A stretch of 64,000 nt of DNA from Actinomycetota bacterium (GTDB taxonomy: Bacteria > Actinomycetota > Actinomycetes > Mycobacteriales > Mycobacteriaceae), in NCBI GenBank assembly GCA_018268465.1, contig JAFDWN010000037.1, forward strand, positions 1 to 64,000, in the 5' to 3' direction. The position numbers and the translations under genes were made by a program. The notes beneath the pieces are model-generated. The model was given only the letters and a program-made list of their open reading frames with translations. It was not told the DNA's origin and ran no database searches. Shown piece after piece: positions 1 to 11,956 of the stretch. The number at the start of each line of letters is the position of its first letter. The stretch's first letter is position 1.

Positions 1-1165
1 CGCTTCGCTCCCGCCCGCCGGACCGCGCCATCCACGCCAGTGCCTGCAGCCCGGCCCGCATCGAGTCCGGGTTGGCGTTGTACGCATCGTTGACGACGGT
101 GACGCCGTCGGCGCGCGTGACCACCTGCATGCGGCGCGCCGAAACCGGACCGGCGGCGGCCAACGCGGCGGCGACCTGGTCCAGGCTCGCCCCGCACTGC
201 AGCGCCACCGCCGCGGCGCACAGCGCGTTGGACACCTGATGGTCGCCGTGGACCGCCAGCGCGACGTCGACCTGCCCGTCCCCGGCGTGCAGCGTGAACC
301 GCGCCCGGGCCAGCCCGTCCAACGTCACCGGCCCGGCCCACACGTCCGCGGCGGCGGAGCGCCCCACCCGAACCACACGGGCCGCGGTCTGCTCGGCCAT
401 CGCGGCCACCGCGCTGTCGTCGACGTTGAGGACCACCACGCCCGACGAAGGAACAGACTGCGGCAGTTCGGCTTTCGTCGCCGCAATAGCCTCCCGTGAA
501 CCGAACTCACCGAGATGGGCGGTGCCGACGTTGAGCACCACCGCGATCGACGGCGGGGCGATCTCGGCCAGCGCGGCGATGTTGCCGGGGTGGCGGGCCG
601 ACATCTCCAGGATCAGGTAGTCCGTCGACACTCCCGCCCGCAATACCGTCCACGGATGGCCGAGTTCGTTGTTGAACGAACCGGGCGGCGCGACCACCTC
701 ACCCAGCGGCGCCAACACCGCGGCGAGCAGATCCTTCGTCGAGGTCTTTCCCGATGAACCGGTGACCCCGACGACGGTCAGTCCGCCGGCCACCAGCCGC
801 CTGGCCACCACACCTGCCAACCGTGCCAGCGCCGCAAGGACCGCGGCGCCCGAGCCGTCCGCGTCATGCTCGAGCACACCGGCGCCGGAATCGGCGGCTT
901 CGACAGGTGCGACGACCACCGCGGGTACCCCGACGGGCCGGGCGGCCAGCACCGCGACCGCCCCGGCGGCCACCGCGGCTTCGGCGAAGTCGTGGCCGTC
1001 GGAACGGGCACCGGGCAGCGCCAGGAAGAGCCCGCCGGGCGTCACCGCGCGCGAATCGAACTCGACCGTGCCGGTGACACGGGTCGCGGCCGCATCCTCG
1101 GGTGAGACGTCGGCCAGCCGGCCGCCGACGATGTCGGCGATCTCGGCAATAGTCAGCTCGATCAT
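1..1165 (-). CDS. murF: UDP-N-acetylmuramoyl-tripeptide--D-alanyl-D-alanine ligase MurF (C-terminus cut by window edge)
   Basis: MurF is the cytoplasmic ATP-dependent ligase that adds D-Ala-D-Ala to UDP-MurNAc-tripeptide, the last soluble step before lipid I. About 388 residues are in the window; the C-terminal end lies beyond base 1. The N-terminal substrate domain is followed by the Mur-ligase P-loop GSSGKTS at residues 136-142 and the FNNELGHP segment typical of MurF. The ATG at 1165 overlaps the TGA of murE (ATGA), which indicates translational coupling within the mraZ-rsmH-ftsL-ftsI-murE-murF operon. In mycobacteria the operon continues with mraY and murD, to the left of this window. Confidence 0.95.
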   Translation of the reverse strand, partial: MIELTIAEIADIVGGRLADVSPEDAAATRVTGTVEFDSRAVTPGGLFLALPGARSDGHDFAEAAVAAGAVAVLAARPVGVPAVVVAPVEAADSGAGVLEHDADGSGAAVLAALARLAGVVARRLVAGGLTVVGVTGSSGKTSTKDLLAAVLAPLGEVVAPPGSFNNELGHPWTVLRAGVSTDYLILEMSARHPGNIAALAEIAPPSIAVVLNVGTAHLGEFGSREAIAATKAELPQSVPSSGVVVLNVDDSAVAAMAEQTAARVVRVGRSAAADVWAGPVTLDGLARARFTLHAGDGQVDVALAVHGDHQVSNALCAAAVALQCGASLDQVAAALAAAGPVSARRMQVVTRADGVTVVNDAYNANPDSMRAGLQALAWMARSGGRERS

Positions 1166-2694
1166 GTCCGCGCCTCCCGCGCCTCCAGGGCGGCAGCCAG
1201 TTCGGCGCGGTCGTCGAACGGGCGGGTGCGGCCGCCGCTGGTCTGGCCGGCCTCGTGACCCTTACCCGCGACGAGCACGACGTCACCCGGTCGGGCCCAG
1301 CCCACGGCGTAATCGATCGCGGCCCGGCGGTCACCCATCTCCACCACGTCCGCAGCGCCACCGGCCGCGCCGGCCAGGATCGCCGCGCGGATATCGGCGG
1401 GGTCTTCGTCGCGCGGGTTGTCGTCGGTGACGACGACAAGGTCTGCCAGTTCGGCCGCCACCCGGCCCATCGGTTCACGCTTCCCGGAGTCCCGGTTGCC
1501 GCCCGCACCGAACACCACGGCCAGCCGCCCGCCGTGGCGCTGCCCGCGCAGGGTCTCCAGAACCGCACTCAGCGCACCCGGCTTGTGGGCATAGTCGACC
1601 AGTGCCAGGAAACCCTGACCACGGTCGACGACCTCCAGGCGGCCGGGCACCGCCGCCGTGCGCACACCCGGGGCGGCTTGTTCGGGGGACACGCCGACAG
1701 CGTCGAGCAGGGCGATCGCCAGCACGCAGTTGGCGACGTTGTAGCGGCCGGGCAGGGCGACTCGCAGGTCGTGACGCACTCCGGCCGGGTCGACCGCGAC
1801 GAACTCCTGGGCGCCGTGCTCGACGGGGCAGATGGCCTCGGCGCGCCAGTCCGCGTCGGCTCCCGCGGCGCTGACGGAGACACACCTGCCCGCCACCGCC
1901 GCCATCGCGCGACCGGCATCGTCGTCGACGCAGATCACCGGAACATCGGCGCGGGTTGGCGATTCCGGATCGAACAGCCGCGCCTTCGCGCCGAAATAGT
2001 CGTCCATCGTGGGATGGAAGTCCAGGTGGTCGCGGGACAGGTTGGTGAACCCGCCGACCGCGAACCGGATGCCGTCGACGCGGCCCAGGGTCAGCGCGTG
2101 GCTGGAGACCTCCATCACCACGGTGTCGACACCGCGTTCCAGCATCACCGCCAGCAGGGCCTGAAGGTCCGGCGCCTCAGGTGTGGTGAGCGCGCTGGGC
2201 TGGTCACGGCCGTCGACGCGGACGCCGACGGTGCCGATCAGGCCCGCGATGCGGCCCGCCGACCGCAGCCCGGCCTCCACCAGGTACGTCGTCGTCGTCT
2301 TACCCGATGTGCCGGTGACGCCGATCACCTGCATGTGCTCGGACGGACGGCCGTAGACGGTGGCGGCGAGCTCACCGAGCACGGTCCGCGGGGCCGGATG
2401 GACGAGCACCGGAACAGTCGCGGCCGAACCCAGCCCCTCGGCTCCGGCCGCGTCGGTGAGAACCGCCACAGCTCCCCGCGACACCGCGTCACCCACATAC
2501 CGCCAGCCGTGCGACGACGCACCCGGCAACGCGGCGAACAGGTCACCGGCCACGGCGTCCTGACCGCGCAGCGTCACCCCGGTGACCTGGACCGCGGGCA
2601 CGGTGGCGCCCGCGGCGGGGACGGCGTGTACCCGCTCGGCGAGGGCTGTCAGCGTATGGCCGACGGGATGGCTGGGACGCAGCTTCATGGCCAT
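1162..2694 (-). CDS. murE: UDP-N-acetylmuramoyl-L-alanyl-D-glutamate--meso-diaminopimelate ligase MurE
   Basis: MurE adds meso-diaminopimelate to UDP-MurNAc-L-Ala-D-Glu in the cytoplasm. The 510-residue protein has the Mur-ligase P-loop GTSGKTTTT (residues 128-136), the central ATPase domain and the DNPR motif (425-428), which marks meso-DAP-adding rather than lysine-adding enzymes and fits mycobacterial peptidoglycan. Two adjacent ATG codons (2694 and 2688) could start it; the open frame runs further upstream into ftsI but lacks homology there. It lies 38 nt after ftsI and its TGA overlaps the murF ATG. Confidence 0.95.
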   Translation of the reverse strand: MAMKLRPSHPVGHTLTALAERVHAVPAAGATVPAVQVTGVTLRGQDAVAGDLFAALPGASSHGWRYVGDAVSRGAVAVLTDAAGAEGLGSAATVPVLVHPAPRTVLGELAATVYGRPSEHMQVIGVTGTSGKTTTTYLVEAGLRSAGRIAGLIGTVGVRVDGRDQPSALTTPEAPDLQALLAVMLERGVDTVVMEVSSHALTLGRVDGIRFAVGGFTNLSRDHLDFHPTMDDYFGAKARLFDPESPTRADVPVICVDDDAGRAMAAVAGRCVSVSAAGADADWRAEAICPVEHGAQEFVAVDPAGVRHDLRVALPGRYNVANCVLAIALLDAVGVSPEQAAPGVRTAAVPGRLEVVDRGQGFLALVDYAHKPGALSAVLETLRGQRHGGRLAVVFGAGGNRDSGKREPMGRVAAELADLVVVTDDNPRDEDPADIRAAILAGAAGGAADVVEMGDRRAAIDYAVGWARPGDVVLVAGKGHEAGQTSGGRTRPFDDRAELAAALEAREART

Positions 2695-2732
2695 GACACA
2701 GTACCGGCCGGGCTGCGCCCCGGCGTCCGCCC

Positions 2733-4655
2733 TCAGGTGGCCTGCAGGGTCAGCGGCGGGCCGGGGTCGGGCGACAGTGGCACGTTCTCGCGCTGCAACA
2801 ACCACGACGCGATGTTGTGGAACAGTGGCGCCGCCGACGAACCGGGCGACCCGTCGGCCGCGCGGTGCGGCGCATCCATCATGATGCCGATGACATACCG
2901 GGGATCGTCGACCGTGGCCATGCCGGCGAAGGTGATCCAGTAGACGTCGTCGTAGTAGCACCCACAGGCGGGGTTGATCTGCTGGGCGGTGCCGGTCTTG
3001 CCCGCGACCTGGTAGCCCTCGACCGCGGCGGCCGGACCGGTGCCCTGTTGTGCGCCGGTCGGGTCGCGCTGAACCACGGCGCGGAACATGTTGCGCACGG
3101 TCTGCGCGGTCTGCGGGGACACCACCCGGATACCTTCCGGGCGGGGCTCCACGGTGCGGGTGCCGTCGGGGGCGATGACGGCCTTGATGATGCGCGGCGG
3201 GATGCGCACGCCGTCGTTGGCGATGGTCTGGTACATCCCGGCCATCTGCAGCAGCGTCATCGAAAGGCCTTGCCCGATAGGCAGGTTGGAGAACGTGCTG
3301 CCGGACCACTGCGGCATCGGCGGGACGAGCCCGGCACTCTCGCCCGGTAGCCCGACGCCGGTGCGCTGCCCGAGCCCGAACTGCTGCAGCATATCCGCGT
3401 ACCGTTCCGGGCCGATTCGCTGGGCGAGCATCAACGTGCCCACGTTCGAGGACTTTCCGAACACGCCGGTGGTGGTGTACGGCATGACGCCGTGGCTCCA
3501 GGCGTCCTTGACGTTGACACCGCCCATGTTGATCGAACCGGGCACCTGCAGCACCTCGTCGGGGCTGGACAGGCCGAACTCGATGGCCGCCGCCGCCGTG
3601 ACGATCTTGTTCACCGAACCCGGCTCGAACGGCGAGGACACCGCGAGGTTGCCCATCTGCCGGTCTGCCTGCCGACCGATGTTCTGCGACGGGTCGAACG
3701 TGTTGTCGTTCGACATCGCGAGCACTTCACCGGTTTTCGCATCGAGAACCACCGCGGAGACGTTCTTGGCCCCCGAGGCGTCCTTGGCCATCTGGACCTG
3801 CTGCTGGACGTAGAACTGGATGTCGTCGTCGAGGGTCAGCATGACCGTCGATCCGTCGATGGCGTCGTGGCGGTTGCGGTAGCTGCCCGGAATGACCACA
3901 CCGTCGGAACCGCGGTCGTAGGTGACCGATCCGTCCGTACCGGCCAGCACGGAGTCATAGGAGTCCTCGAGGCCCAACAGGCCGCGGCCATCCCAGTTGA
4001 TGCCACCCACGATGTTGGCCGCCAGCGATCCGCCCGGGTACTGGCGGATGTCCTGTCGCTCGGCGCCGACCTCGGGAAACTTGTCGGTGATCGCGCCGGC
4101 GATCGCCGGGTCGACGGCGCGCGCGAGGTAGACGAAGGTGTCGTTGCTCCTGAGCTTGGCCAGCACCGTCTTGGCGTCGGGTTTGTTGTCCAACCGGGTC
4201 GCGACTTCGGCGGCGATCTCACGCAGCCGGCGGTCCGGGTCGGGAGCCTCGGGTGACTTTTCCCGCGCCTCGGCCAGCTGTTTGCGCACCCGGACCGGCT
4301 GGAAGGTCAGCGCCCGCGCCTCGATCGTGAACGCCAGCTTGTCGTCGTTACGGTCGACGATGCTGCCGCGCACCGCCCGCTCCACGTCGGTGACCTTCAG
4401 CTGACCCGCGGCCTCGGCGCGCAGCCCGGCGGCCCGCGGCACCTGCAGGCTGAACAGCTGGGCGCCGGCCACCGCCAGCAGCACGAAGATGACGATGTTG
4501 CCAGCGCGATGCCGGAACACGAAAGACGCTGTACGCGAACCTGTCTCGGGCAATGGTGCCCGGGTGCGGCGAATCCGCGCCGAATGGCCCTGACCGGCGG
4601 CCTCCTTGGCCTTCCGGGACGGCCCGGGGCGTCCGGCGCCTGCGCGCGGGCTCAT
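2733..4655 (-). CDS. ftsI: Septal transpeptidase, penicillin-binding protein 3 family (FtsI/PbpB)
   Basis: This is the class B high-molecular-weight PBP that cross-links septal peptidoglycan with FtsW and the FtsQLB complex. The 640 residues comprise a basic cytoplasmic N-terminus, one membrane anchor (about 53-70), a dimerisation domain and the transpeptidase domain. The three catalytic motifs are present: SVNK (nucleophile Ser347), SSN (402-404) and KTG (553-555). The ATG overlaps the stop of the upstream FtsL-like gene (ATGA), so the two are probably translated together. It corresponds to PbpB (Rv2163c) of M. tuberculosis. Confidence 0.96.
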   Translation of the reverse strand: MSPRAGAGRPGPSRKAKEAAGQGHSARIRRTRAPLPETGSRTASFVFRHRAGNIVIFVLLAVAGAQLFSLQVPRAAGLRAEAAGQLKVTDVERAVRGSIVDRNDDKLAFTIEARALTFQPVRVRKQLAEAREKSPEAPDPDRRLREIAAEVATRLDNKPDAKTVLAKLRSNDTFVYLARAVDPAIAGAITDKFPEVGAERQDIRQYPGGSLAANIVGGINWDGRGLLGLEDSYDSVLAGTDGSVTYDRGSDGVVIPGSYRNRHDAIDGSTVMLTLDDDIQFYVQQQVQMAKDASGAKNVSAVVLDAKTGEVLAMSNDNTFDPSQNIGRQADRQMGNLAVSSPFEPGSVNKIVTAAAAIEFGLSSPDEVLQVPGSINMGGVNVKDAWSHGVMPYTTTGVFGKSSNVGTLMLAQRIGPERYADMLQQFGLGQRTGVGLPGESAGLVPPMPQWSGSTFSNLPIGQGLSMTLLQMAGMYQTIANDGVRIPPRIIKAVIAPDGTRTVEPRPEGIRVVSPQTAQTVRNMFRAVVQRDPTGAQQGTGPAAAVEGYQVAGKTGTAQQINPACGCYYDDVYWITFAGMATVDDPRYVIGIMMDAPHRAADGSPGSSAAPLFHNIASWLLQRENVPLSPDPGPPLTLQAT

Positions 4656-5791
4656 GCGCCCGCGCCGGGGACCGGCGCGACGGCGGGAGTGAACTGCTCG
4701 GCGCCGGGTGTCGGGCCGGGCAGCGGGGGCGCCTGCAACGCGGGCAGATGCTCGGGCCCGGCGTCCAACGGCGCAGGGGCCGGCGGCGCGGCGGGGTCGC
4801 CCACCGCGGGCGGCAGCGGGGCCGGCTCGGTGAGCGCCGCGGGCGGTGCCGGCTCGGCCGGTGCGGCGGCAGGCGGCACCGGTGCCGGTGCCGGCAGCGC
4901 CGCGGCCGGATCGACCGGTGCGGTCAGCGGCGCCGCCGGGTCTCCTGCGACCGGGGGCGCATCGAGCGGCCCCGGCGCGGCGACCTGTCCCAGCGGGGCA
5001 TGGGCAGCCTGCGGCCCGGTGGCGGCCAGCGGTCCGGCAGCCTGCGGTGACGGCATCCGGACAGCGAGTTCGCGGGGATCGACCACCCGGGGCGCGGGCG
5101 GAGCCGGCGGCGGGGGCGTGTCGTCGGGCAGCGGGCGATTCAGTGGGGGCGGCGGCACGCCTTCGGCCGGTTTGGGGGTACCGACGACGATCCAGTTGCC
5201 GGTGGGATCCTGCACGAGGTGGGCGGTGTCGCGCGACGGGATCATGCCGAGATTGCGCGCGGCCTCGGCCAGGGCCGGCGCCGCCTGGGCCTCCAGGACG
5301 TCACGTTCGAGCGCCTCCTTCTGCTGCAGCAGCGCCTGGTTGGTGTTGCGGTGGCTGCCGAGTTGGTAGGAGCGTTCGGCGGCACCCGTCGACAACCACA
5401 GCGTGAGGCCCAATCCGAGCCCGAGGGCCGCGATCACCAGCACGACGAACGGCACCCTGGCAATCAGGGTGCGCGGATTGAGTTCGACCGACGCCAGCCG
5501 CAGCACGATCCGTTCTCGCAGCGGCAGACGGACAACCTTGGGCGCCTTGGCTTTCCGCGCCTTGGCCCGGGCCTTGGCCTGACTCGCGTTCTTGGGCCTG
5601 GCAGGGCCGTCGACCGCGCGCTGGAACGGTCCGGTCTGCGGCGGCTGCCGCAACGGACGCTGGTCTGCGCTGCGTCCCCGTTTACGTGGGGGTGCCTCGG
5701 GGGCACGGCGCTGCGCGTTGCGGCCGGGTTGCCGCGATCCGCGTTTGCGCTCGTCGTTGCCACGCACCGGGGCGGGTCGCTTGACCTTCAT
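4652..5791 (-). CDS. ftsL: FtsL-like septation protein with long proline/alanine-rich tail
   Basis: It sits exactly where ftsL is found in the division cluster, between rsmH and ftsI, and overlaps both by ATGA. The 379-residue protein has a very basic cytoplasmic N-terminus (1-112), one transmembrane helix (about 113-134) and a short helical, probably coiled-coil stretch (about 138-182) ending in a small globular part, which is the FtsL layout. Unlike classical FtsL (around 100 residues) it then carries some 170 residues of Pro/Ala-rich low-complexity sequence outside the membrane. The M. tuberculosis counterpart Rv2164c has the same plan. The FtsL assignment rests on position and topology; the function of the tail is unknown. 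Confidence 0.8.
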   Translation of the reverse strand: MKVKRPAPVRGNDERKRGSRQPGRNAQRRAPEAPPRKRGRSADQRPLRQPPQTGPFQRAVDGPARPKNASQAKARAKARKAKAPKVVRLPLRERIVLRLASVELNPRTLIARVPFVVLVIAALGLGLGLTLWLSTGAAERSYQLGSHRNTNQALLQQKEALERDVLEAQAAPALAEAARNLGMIPSRDTAHLVQDPTGNWIVVGTPKPAEGVPPPPLNRPLPDDTPPPPAPPAPRVVDPRELAVRMPSPQAAGPLAATGPQAAHAPLGQVAAPGPLDAPPVAGDPAAPLTAPVDPAAALPAPAPVPPAAAPAEPAPPAALTEPAPLPPAVGDPAAPPAPAPLDAGPEHLPALQAPPLPGPTPGAEQFTPAVAPVPGAGA

Positions 5792-6789
5792 GAGACATCC
5801 CTTCTGGCAACCTTTTCCAACGCCCGCAGGCGCACAGGTGCGCTACGTGGATTGCGTTCGATCTCCTCAGGGTCGGCGCGCTCGGCGCCGCGGGTCAGCG
5901 CGACGAAGTCGGGTTCATGGCCGGGCAGTTCGACCGGGAGTCCCACCGGGGTGCGGGATGCGGTCGCATCGGCGAACGCGCCCTTGACAATCCGGTCCTC
6001 CAGCGACTGGTAGGCCATCACGACGATCCGGCCACCCGGCCCGAGCGCCGACATCGCCGCCGGTACCGCGGCGCGCAGCGAATCGAGTTCGCCGTTGACC
6101 ACGATGCGCAGCGCCTGGAATGTGCGTTTGGCCGGATGACCGCCGGTGCGCCGGGCCGGCGCCGGGATCGCCTCGTACAGCAACTCGACCAGCTCACCGG
6201 TGGTGGTGAACGGAGTCCGGCCGCGCCGCCGCACCACATGGGCGGCGATGCGGGCGGCGAACCGCTCCTCACCGTACTCACGCAGCGCCCTGGTCAGCGC
6301 CTTCTCGTCGAAGGTGTTGAGTACCTGCGCGGCCGTCAGGTCCGCGTCCGGATCCATGCGCATATCCAGCGGCGCGTCCGCCGAGTATGAGAAGCCGCGC
6401 TCGGCGCGGTCCAGCTGCATGGAGGACACACCCAGGTCGAACAGAATCCCGTCGACCGACCTGACACCGGACTGGGCCAGCGCATCCTGCAGGCCGTCGT
6501 AGCGCGTCCGCACCAGCGTCACCCGGTTGCCGAACGGAGCCAGCCGAGCGCCCGCGATGGCCAGCGCGTCAGGATCGCGGTCCAGCCCGATCAGCCGCAA
6601 CCCGGGCAGATCGCTCAGGAACCGTTCGGCGTGGCCACCGGCGCCCAGTGTCGCGTCGACCAGGACGGCGCCGCCGCCGTCGGCCTCGCGGCGAGTCAGG
6701 GCCGGCGTCAGCAGTTCGACGCAACGGTCCAGCAGGACGGGGATATGGCCGTGAGCGCCCGACCCGGCGTGGGGGTCGTGGGTGTCCAT
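5788..6789 (-). CDS. rsmH: 16S rRNA (cytosine(1402)-N(4))-methyltransferase RsmH (MraW)
   Basis: RsmH uses S-adenosylmethionine to methylate N4 of C1402 in the P site of 16S rRNA. The 333-residue form chosen here has the SAM-binding loop [11 protein letters not shown] (45-55), the [14 protein letters not shown] block, and the [12 protein letters not shown] and [10 protein letters not shown] signatures. The ATG at 6789 is preceded seven bases upstream by a strong ribosome-binding site (GGGGAGGG), which decides the start. The frame stays open to an ATG at 6996 inside mraZ, which would add 69 residues. Its TGA overlaps the ATG of the FtsL-like gene. Confidence 0.93.
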   Translation of the reverse strand: MDTHDPHAGSGAHGHIPVLLDRCVELLTPALTRREADGGGAVLVDATLGAGGHAERFLSDLPGLRLIGLDRDPDALAIAGARLAPFGNRVTLVRTRYDGLQDALAQSGVRSVDGILFDLGVSSMQLDRAERGFSYSADAPLDMRMDPDADLTAAQVLNTFDEKALTRALREYGEERFAARIAAHVVRRRGRTPFTTTGELVELLYEAIPAPARRTGGHPAKRTFQALRIVVNGELDSLRAAVPAAMSALGPGGRIVVMAYQSLEDRIVKGAFADATASRTPVGLPVELPGHEPDFVALTRGAERADPEEIERNPRSAPVRLRALEKVARRDVS

Positions 6790-6970
6790 CGCAAACCCTC
6801 CCCAGTAGTCCCGGCGATCCCGGCGAAGGCGCCGGTGCGACGCCGCCCCTGCACCGAGGTCCCTGTCCGAGAGCGCAGACCTGGCGTCGGGGAAGTACGC
6901 CAGGGCCGGTTCGGGCAGAGGCCGCGATGCACGGGCAGCGTGCGGGCCAATTGCCGGGTCGACCGCCAGA

Positions 6971-7402
6971 TCAGATGATGTCGCGCAGAGTTTCATCAGT
7001 CGCCGCGGAGAAGTTCTCTTCGTGGGTCTGCTGGTACTCCTGCCAGGCTTGGGCGTCCCAGATCTCCAGGTAGTCGACCGATCCGATCACCACGCACTCC
7101 TTCGACAGGTTCGCGTAGCGACGGTGGTCGGCCGACAGGGTGATCCGGCCTTGGGCATCGGGGTGCTGTTCGTCGGTGGCGGCAGCCAGGTTCCGCAGGA
7201 ATGCGCGTGCTTCCGGATTGCTCCGTGACGCCTGCGAGGCACGCCTGGCCAGCTTCTCGAATTCCGCGCGCGGATAGACGGCGAGGCTGTGATCTTGACT
7301 CTTGGTGACCATCAACCCTCCTGCCAGCACGTCGCGGAACTTGGCGGGCAGTGTCAACCGCCCCTTGTCGTCGAGCCTGGGCGTGTAGGTGCCGAGGAAC
7401 AT
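6971..7402 (-). CDS. mraZ: Transcriptional regulator MraZ
   Basis: MraZ is a ring-forming DNA-binding protein with two AbrB-like (SpoVT) folds; it controls the division and cell-wall operon that begins with its own gene. The 143 residues show the two repeats, [20 protein letters not shown] near the start and [13 protein letters not shown] near residue 95. The ATG at 7402 follows a good ribosome-binding site (GGGAGGTGG); an open frame continues upstream to 7483 but has no homology. The TGGGN-type operator lies about 80 nt upstream, so autoregulation is likely. Confidence 0.95.
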   Translation of the reverse strand: MFLGTYTPRLDDKGRLTLPAKFRDVLAGGLMVTKSQDHSLAVYPRAEFEKLARRASQASRSNPEARAFLRNLAAATDEQHPDAQGRITLSADHRRYANLSKECVVIGSVDYLEIWDAQAWQEYQQTHEENFSAATDETLRDII

Positions 7403-7482
7403 CGGCCACCTCCCACCACCCGGTCGGATCCCGAGTCGCGTCGCTTCCCGTTCTCCTGCGGAGCCCCGGTCGCTCCGTTGCA

Positions 7483-7507
7483 CGCCACCTTACCCCACAA
7501 TCCCCCA
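7483..7507 (-). promoter_or_regulatory. MraZ box: three TGGGG-like repeats at 10-bp spacing
   Basis: Read on the minus strand, TGGGG (7507-7503), TGGGG (7497-7493) and TGGCG (7487-7483) are separated by exactly five bases each. This matches the known MraZ operator of TGGGN repeats with 5-nt spacers. It lies about 80 nt before the mraZ start. A fourth TGGGG at 7548-7544 is out of phase. Confidence 0.75.
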
Positions 7508-7680
7508 CTTTGCTCCATTTAGTAGCTACATGCGACGTCATGTCCCCACCGAGCACCGAGAACAGCCCGCATCACCGCACCAGAAGACCACCACAGGGCC
7601 GATCGCCCCCAGGAAACAGCAGTTCAGTGCCGATTTATCAGCAGGTGGGGCGTAGTGGGGGACGTCAGGCGCCGGACACA

Positions 7681-7716
7681 CAAAAAAGAGGGGCAGCCCC
7701 GTGTGGGGCTACCCCT
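7681..7716 (-). terminator. Intrinsic terminator of the DUF3040 gene
   Basis: On the minus strand a hairpin (AGCCCC/GGGGCT core, 7695-7700 with 7705-7710, extended by GGGG/CCCC after one mismatch, ACAC loop) is followed by a run of six T. It lies just after the stop of the gene at 7733-8140 and insulates the mraZ promoter region. Confidence 0.85.
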
Positions 7717-7732
7717 TGCCGACCCGACGAAC

Positions 7733-8140
7733 CTACTCGTCGAAACGCTTGCGGAACCGGTCCTCCATGCGGCTGGTGAACGATCCACCCGAGCCCTTCG
7801 GCCGCTTCGGCCGTGGCGCGCCGGCTTCGGGCGCCGCACGGTCTCGACCACCGCCGGCCACCCGCGGGCCGGTGATCGCGAACACCACGCCGCCGAACAT
7901 CACCACGAATCCGATGACGGACAGGATCGGGAAGCTCCCGATCATCGTGGCCTTGAACGCGACGCCGGCCACCAGCATGGCGAGGCCGAGTACGAACAGC
8001 GCCGCTCCCTGGATTCGGCGACGCGCCGAGGGAGCGCGCAGAGTCCCACCACGAACGCTCGAAGCGAACTTGGGGTCCTCGGCGTAGAGCGCGCTCTCGA
8101 TCTGATCGAGCATGCGCTGCTCATGATCGGAGAGTGGCAT
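7733..8140 (-). CDS. DUF3040 membrane protein
   Basis: A 135-residue protein of the actinobacterial DUF3040 family (Rv2169c in M. tuberculosis). The start has the family hallmark LSDHEQRMLDQIE...L..DP.F, then two transmembrane helices (about residues 45-62 and 66-90) and a basic, Gly/Pro-rich cytoplasmic tail. The ATG at 8140 has the ribosome-binding site AAGGAGGGAC. It is monocistronic, ending in a strong intrinsic terminator, and its upstream region is shared with the divergent acetyltransferase. The molecular function is unknown; neighbouring mraZ suggests only a loose envelope link. Confidence 0.85.
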   Translation of the reverse strand: MPLSDHEQRMLDQIESALYAEDPKFASSVRGGTLRAPSARRRIQGAALFVLGLAMLVAGVAFKATMIGSFPILSVIGFVVMFGGVVFAITGPRVAGGGRDRAAPEAGAPRPKRPKGSGGSFTSRMEDRFRKRFDE

Positions 8141-8353
8141 TCGTCCCTCCTTGCCGACACGGCCGTCTCGTGATCAAAGTCTTGTCCGCCCGGGTTTACG
8201 GGCGCCTAACAGTCATGATACGAGCAGATTCTGAGCCGTACCACCTTGTTCGATGGTCGATTGTATGACGTACGCCGCTGTCGACACTCACCGCCTCGAC
8301 CATCTGATAATGACGGGACAGCACATCGGACCGGACCGAGAGGGTAATCGGCA

Positions 8354-8986
8354 TTGGCGAGGTTTCTGATCGATCTGTCGCCAAGCGATATGGAGCGCCG
8401 GCTGTCCGAGGCACTGCGGGTCTATGTCGACGCCATGCGCTACCCCCGCGGCACCGAGGAGCAGCGCTCAGCGATGTGGCTGGAGCACACCCGCAGGCGC
8501 GGCTGGCGTGGAGTGGCCGTCGTGGAGTCCGACCCCCGCAGCGTTCCCGACGGCTCCGGCACCGAGTACGCAACGCCATCCGACACCGATCTACGCGCCG
8601 CGCCGATGCTCGGGGTGGCCTACGGCTACTGCGGTGCACCGGATCAGTGGTGGCAGCAGCAAGTGATCCAGGGGCTGCAACGCACCGGGGCCGACCGCGA
8701 CCACATCTCGGACCTGATGACCAGCTACTTCGAGCTCACCGAACTGCACATCCATCCCAGCGCGCAGGGCAGCGGCCTGGGAGAAGCACTGGCCCGCCGC
8801 CTGCTGTCCGAACGGCCCGAATCGCGGGTACTGCTCTCCACGCCGGAGATCAACGGTGAGGCCAACCGGGCCTGGCGGCTGTACCGCAGGCTCGGCTTCA
8901 CCGACGTGATCAGGGGCTACCACTTCGCCGGCGATCCCAGGGCGTTCGCCATCCTGGGCCGGGTCCTGCCGCTCGAGGGGCGCTGA
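8354..8986 (+). CDS. GNAT-family N-acetyltransferase (Rv2170-type)
   Basis: A 210-residue GNAT acetyltransferase that transfers acetyl from acetyl-CoA. The acetyl-CoA-binding segment is visible as ELHIHPSAQGSGLGEALARRLL (a Q-x-x-G-x-G/A motif), followed by the NRAWRLYRRLGF helix-strand typical of GNAT domains. It matches the conserved protein Rv2170, for which acetylation of lysine and of isoniazid has been described; the natural substrate here is not readable from sequence. A TTG at 8354 is used as start, with GAGAGGG upstream and no better ATG or GTG near the homologous start. Confidence 0.85.
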   Translation: MARFLIDLSPSDMERRLSEALRVYVDAMRYPRGTEEQRSAMWLEHTRRRGWRGVAVVESDPRSVPDGSGTEYATPSDTDLRAAPMLGVAYGYCGAPDQWWQQQVIQGLQRTGADRDHISDLMTSYFELTELHIHPSAQGSGLGEALARRLLSERPESRVLLSTPEINGEANRAWRLYRRLGFTDVIRGYHFAGDPRAFAILGRVLPLEGR

Positions 8987-9024
8987 TCTCGGCCCGCCGG
9001 CAACCGCCCCGCCTCCGGGTCTGG

Positions 9025-9030
9025 CACGAT
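9025..9030 (+). promoter_or_regulatory. -10 element of a probable leaderless lppM transcript
   Basis: CACGAT lies six bases before the GTG of lppM, and no ribosome-binding site is seen, so transcription would begin at or next to the start codon. Confidence 0.4.
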
Positions 9031-9036
9031 GACCCC

Positions 9037-9744
9037 GTGCGCGCCCGCCGACCCGCAACCCGCTCCGCCACCCGCGCCAGGACCCGCCTGGTGGCCCTGG
9101 TGATGTTGCTGCTGCTCCTGCCCGCCGCGGTGGGGTGCGTGCGCGTTCGGGCCTCCATCACCGTCTCACCCGACGACCGGGTATCGGGGCAGATCGTGGC
9201 GGCCGCCAAACCCCGCGACGCCGACGACAAAGGCCCGCAGTTCCTCAACAACCTGCCGTTCGCCACCAAGGTGGCGGTCTCGGAGTACGACCGCGACGGC
9301 TTCGTAGGCTCGCAGGCGGTGTTCTCCGACCTCACCTTCGCCGAGGTGCCCCAGCTGGCGAACATGAACCGCGACGCCGCCGGGGTGGACATCTCGCTGC
9401 GGCGGGCGGGCAACCTGGTGATCCTCGAGGGCCGCGTCGACCTCACGTCGGTCAACGACCCCGACGCGGACGTGTCCCTGAGCGTGTCGTTCCCCGGCGA
9501 GGTGACATCCACCAACGGCGATCAGGTCAGCGGCTCGGTGGTCGAGTGGAAACTCAAGCCGGGTGTCGTCAGCACGATGAATGCCCAGGCCCGCTACACC
9601 GATCCCAGCGCCCGGTCGTTCACGGGAGCGGCCATCTGGCTGGTGGTGGCATCCTTCCTGGTGGCGGCCATCATCGGCGGGCTGGCGTGGACGAGCCGGG
9701 ACCGTACCCCCAAGCTTGTCGACCCGTACCGCCCCGAACGCTGA
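9037..9744 (+). CDS. lppM: LppM family lipoprotein (DUF3153)
   Basis: A 235-residue envelope protein with a signal peptide ending in a lipobox (AVGC, Cys at about residue 34), a beta-rich extracytoplasmic domain (FPGEVTSTNGDQVSGSVVEWKL region) and one C-terminal transmembrane helix (about 201-221) followed by a short basic tail. This is the architecture of mycobacterial LppM (Rv2171), reported to bind phosphatidylinositol mannosides and to affect phagosome trafficking. The GTG start fits a leaderless mRNA. It lies in a region rich in PIM/LAM synthesis genes, consistent with a lipoglycan-related role. Confidence 0.9.
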   Translation: MRARRPATRSATRARTRLVALVMLLLLLPAAVGCVRVRASITVSPDDRVSGQIVAAAKPRDADDKGPQFLNNLPFATKVAVSEYDRDGFVGSQAVFSDLTFAEVPQLANMNRDAAGVDISLRRAGNLVILEGRVDLTSVNDPDADVSLSVSFPGEVTSTNGDQVSGSVVEWKLKPGVVSTMNAQARYTDPSARSFTGAAIWLVVASFLVAAIIGGLAWTSRDRTPKLVDPYRPER

Positions 9745-9765
9745 CCGGGCCATCCGAGCGGTTGG

Positions 9766-11951
<2,186 letters not shown>

Positions 11952-11956
11952 GGAGC

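Noticed and set aside
1255-2943. Long plus-strand open frame of 562 codons opposite murE
   Set aside because: It is the antisense shadow of murE and the end of ftsI; no homology, Arg/His/Gly-rich composition, and the opposite strand encodes an intact enzyme.
4509-5369. Gly/Ala-rich plus-strand open frame resembling a PE-PGRS protein
   Set aside because: It is the complement of the Pro/Ala-rich tail of the FtsL-like gene; there is no PE domain.
5788-6996. Longer RsmH starting at 6996
   Set aside because: The ATG at 6789 has a strong ribosome-binding site and gives the usual family length, although the upstream frame stays open and part of it resembles the long annotated M. tuberculosis form.
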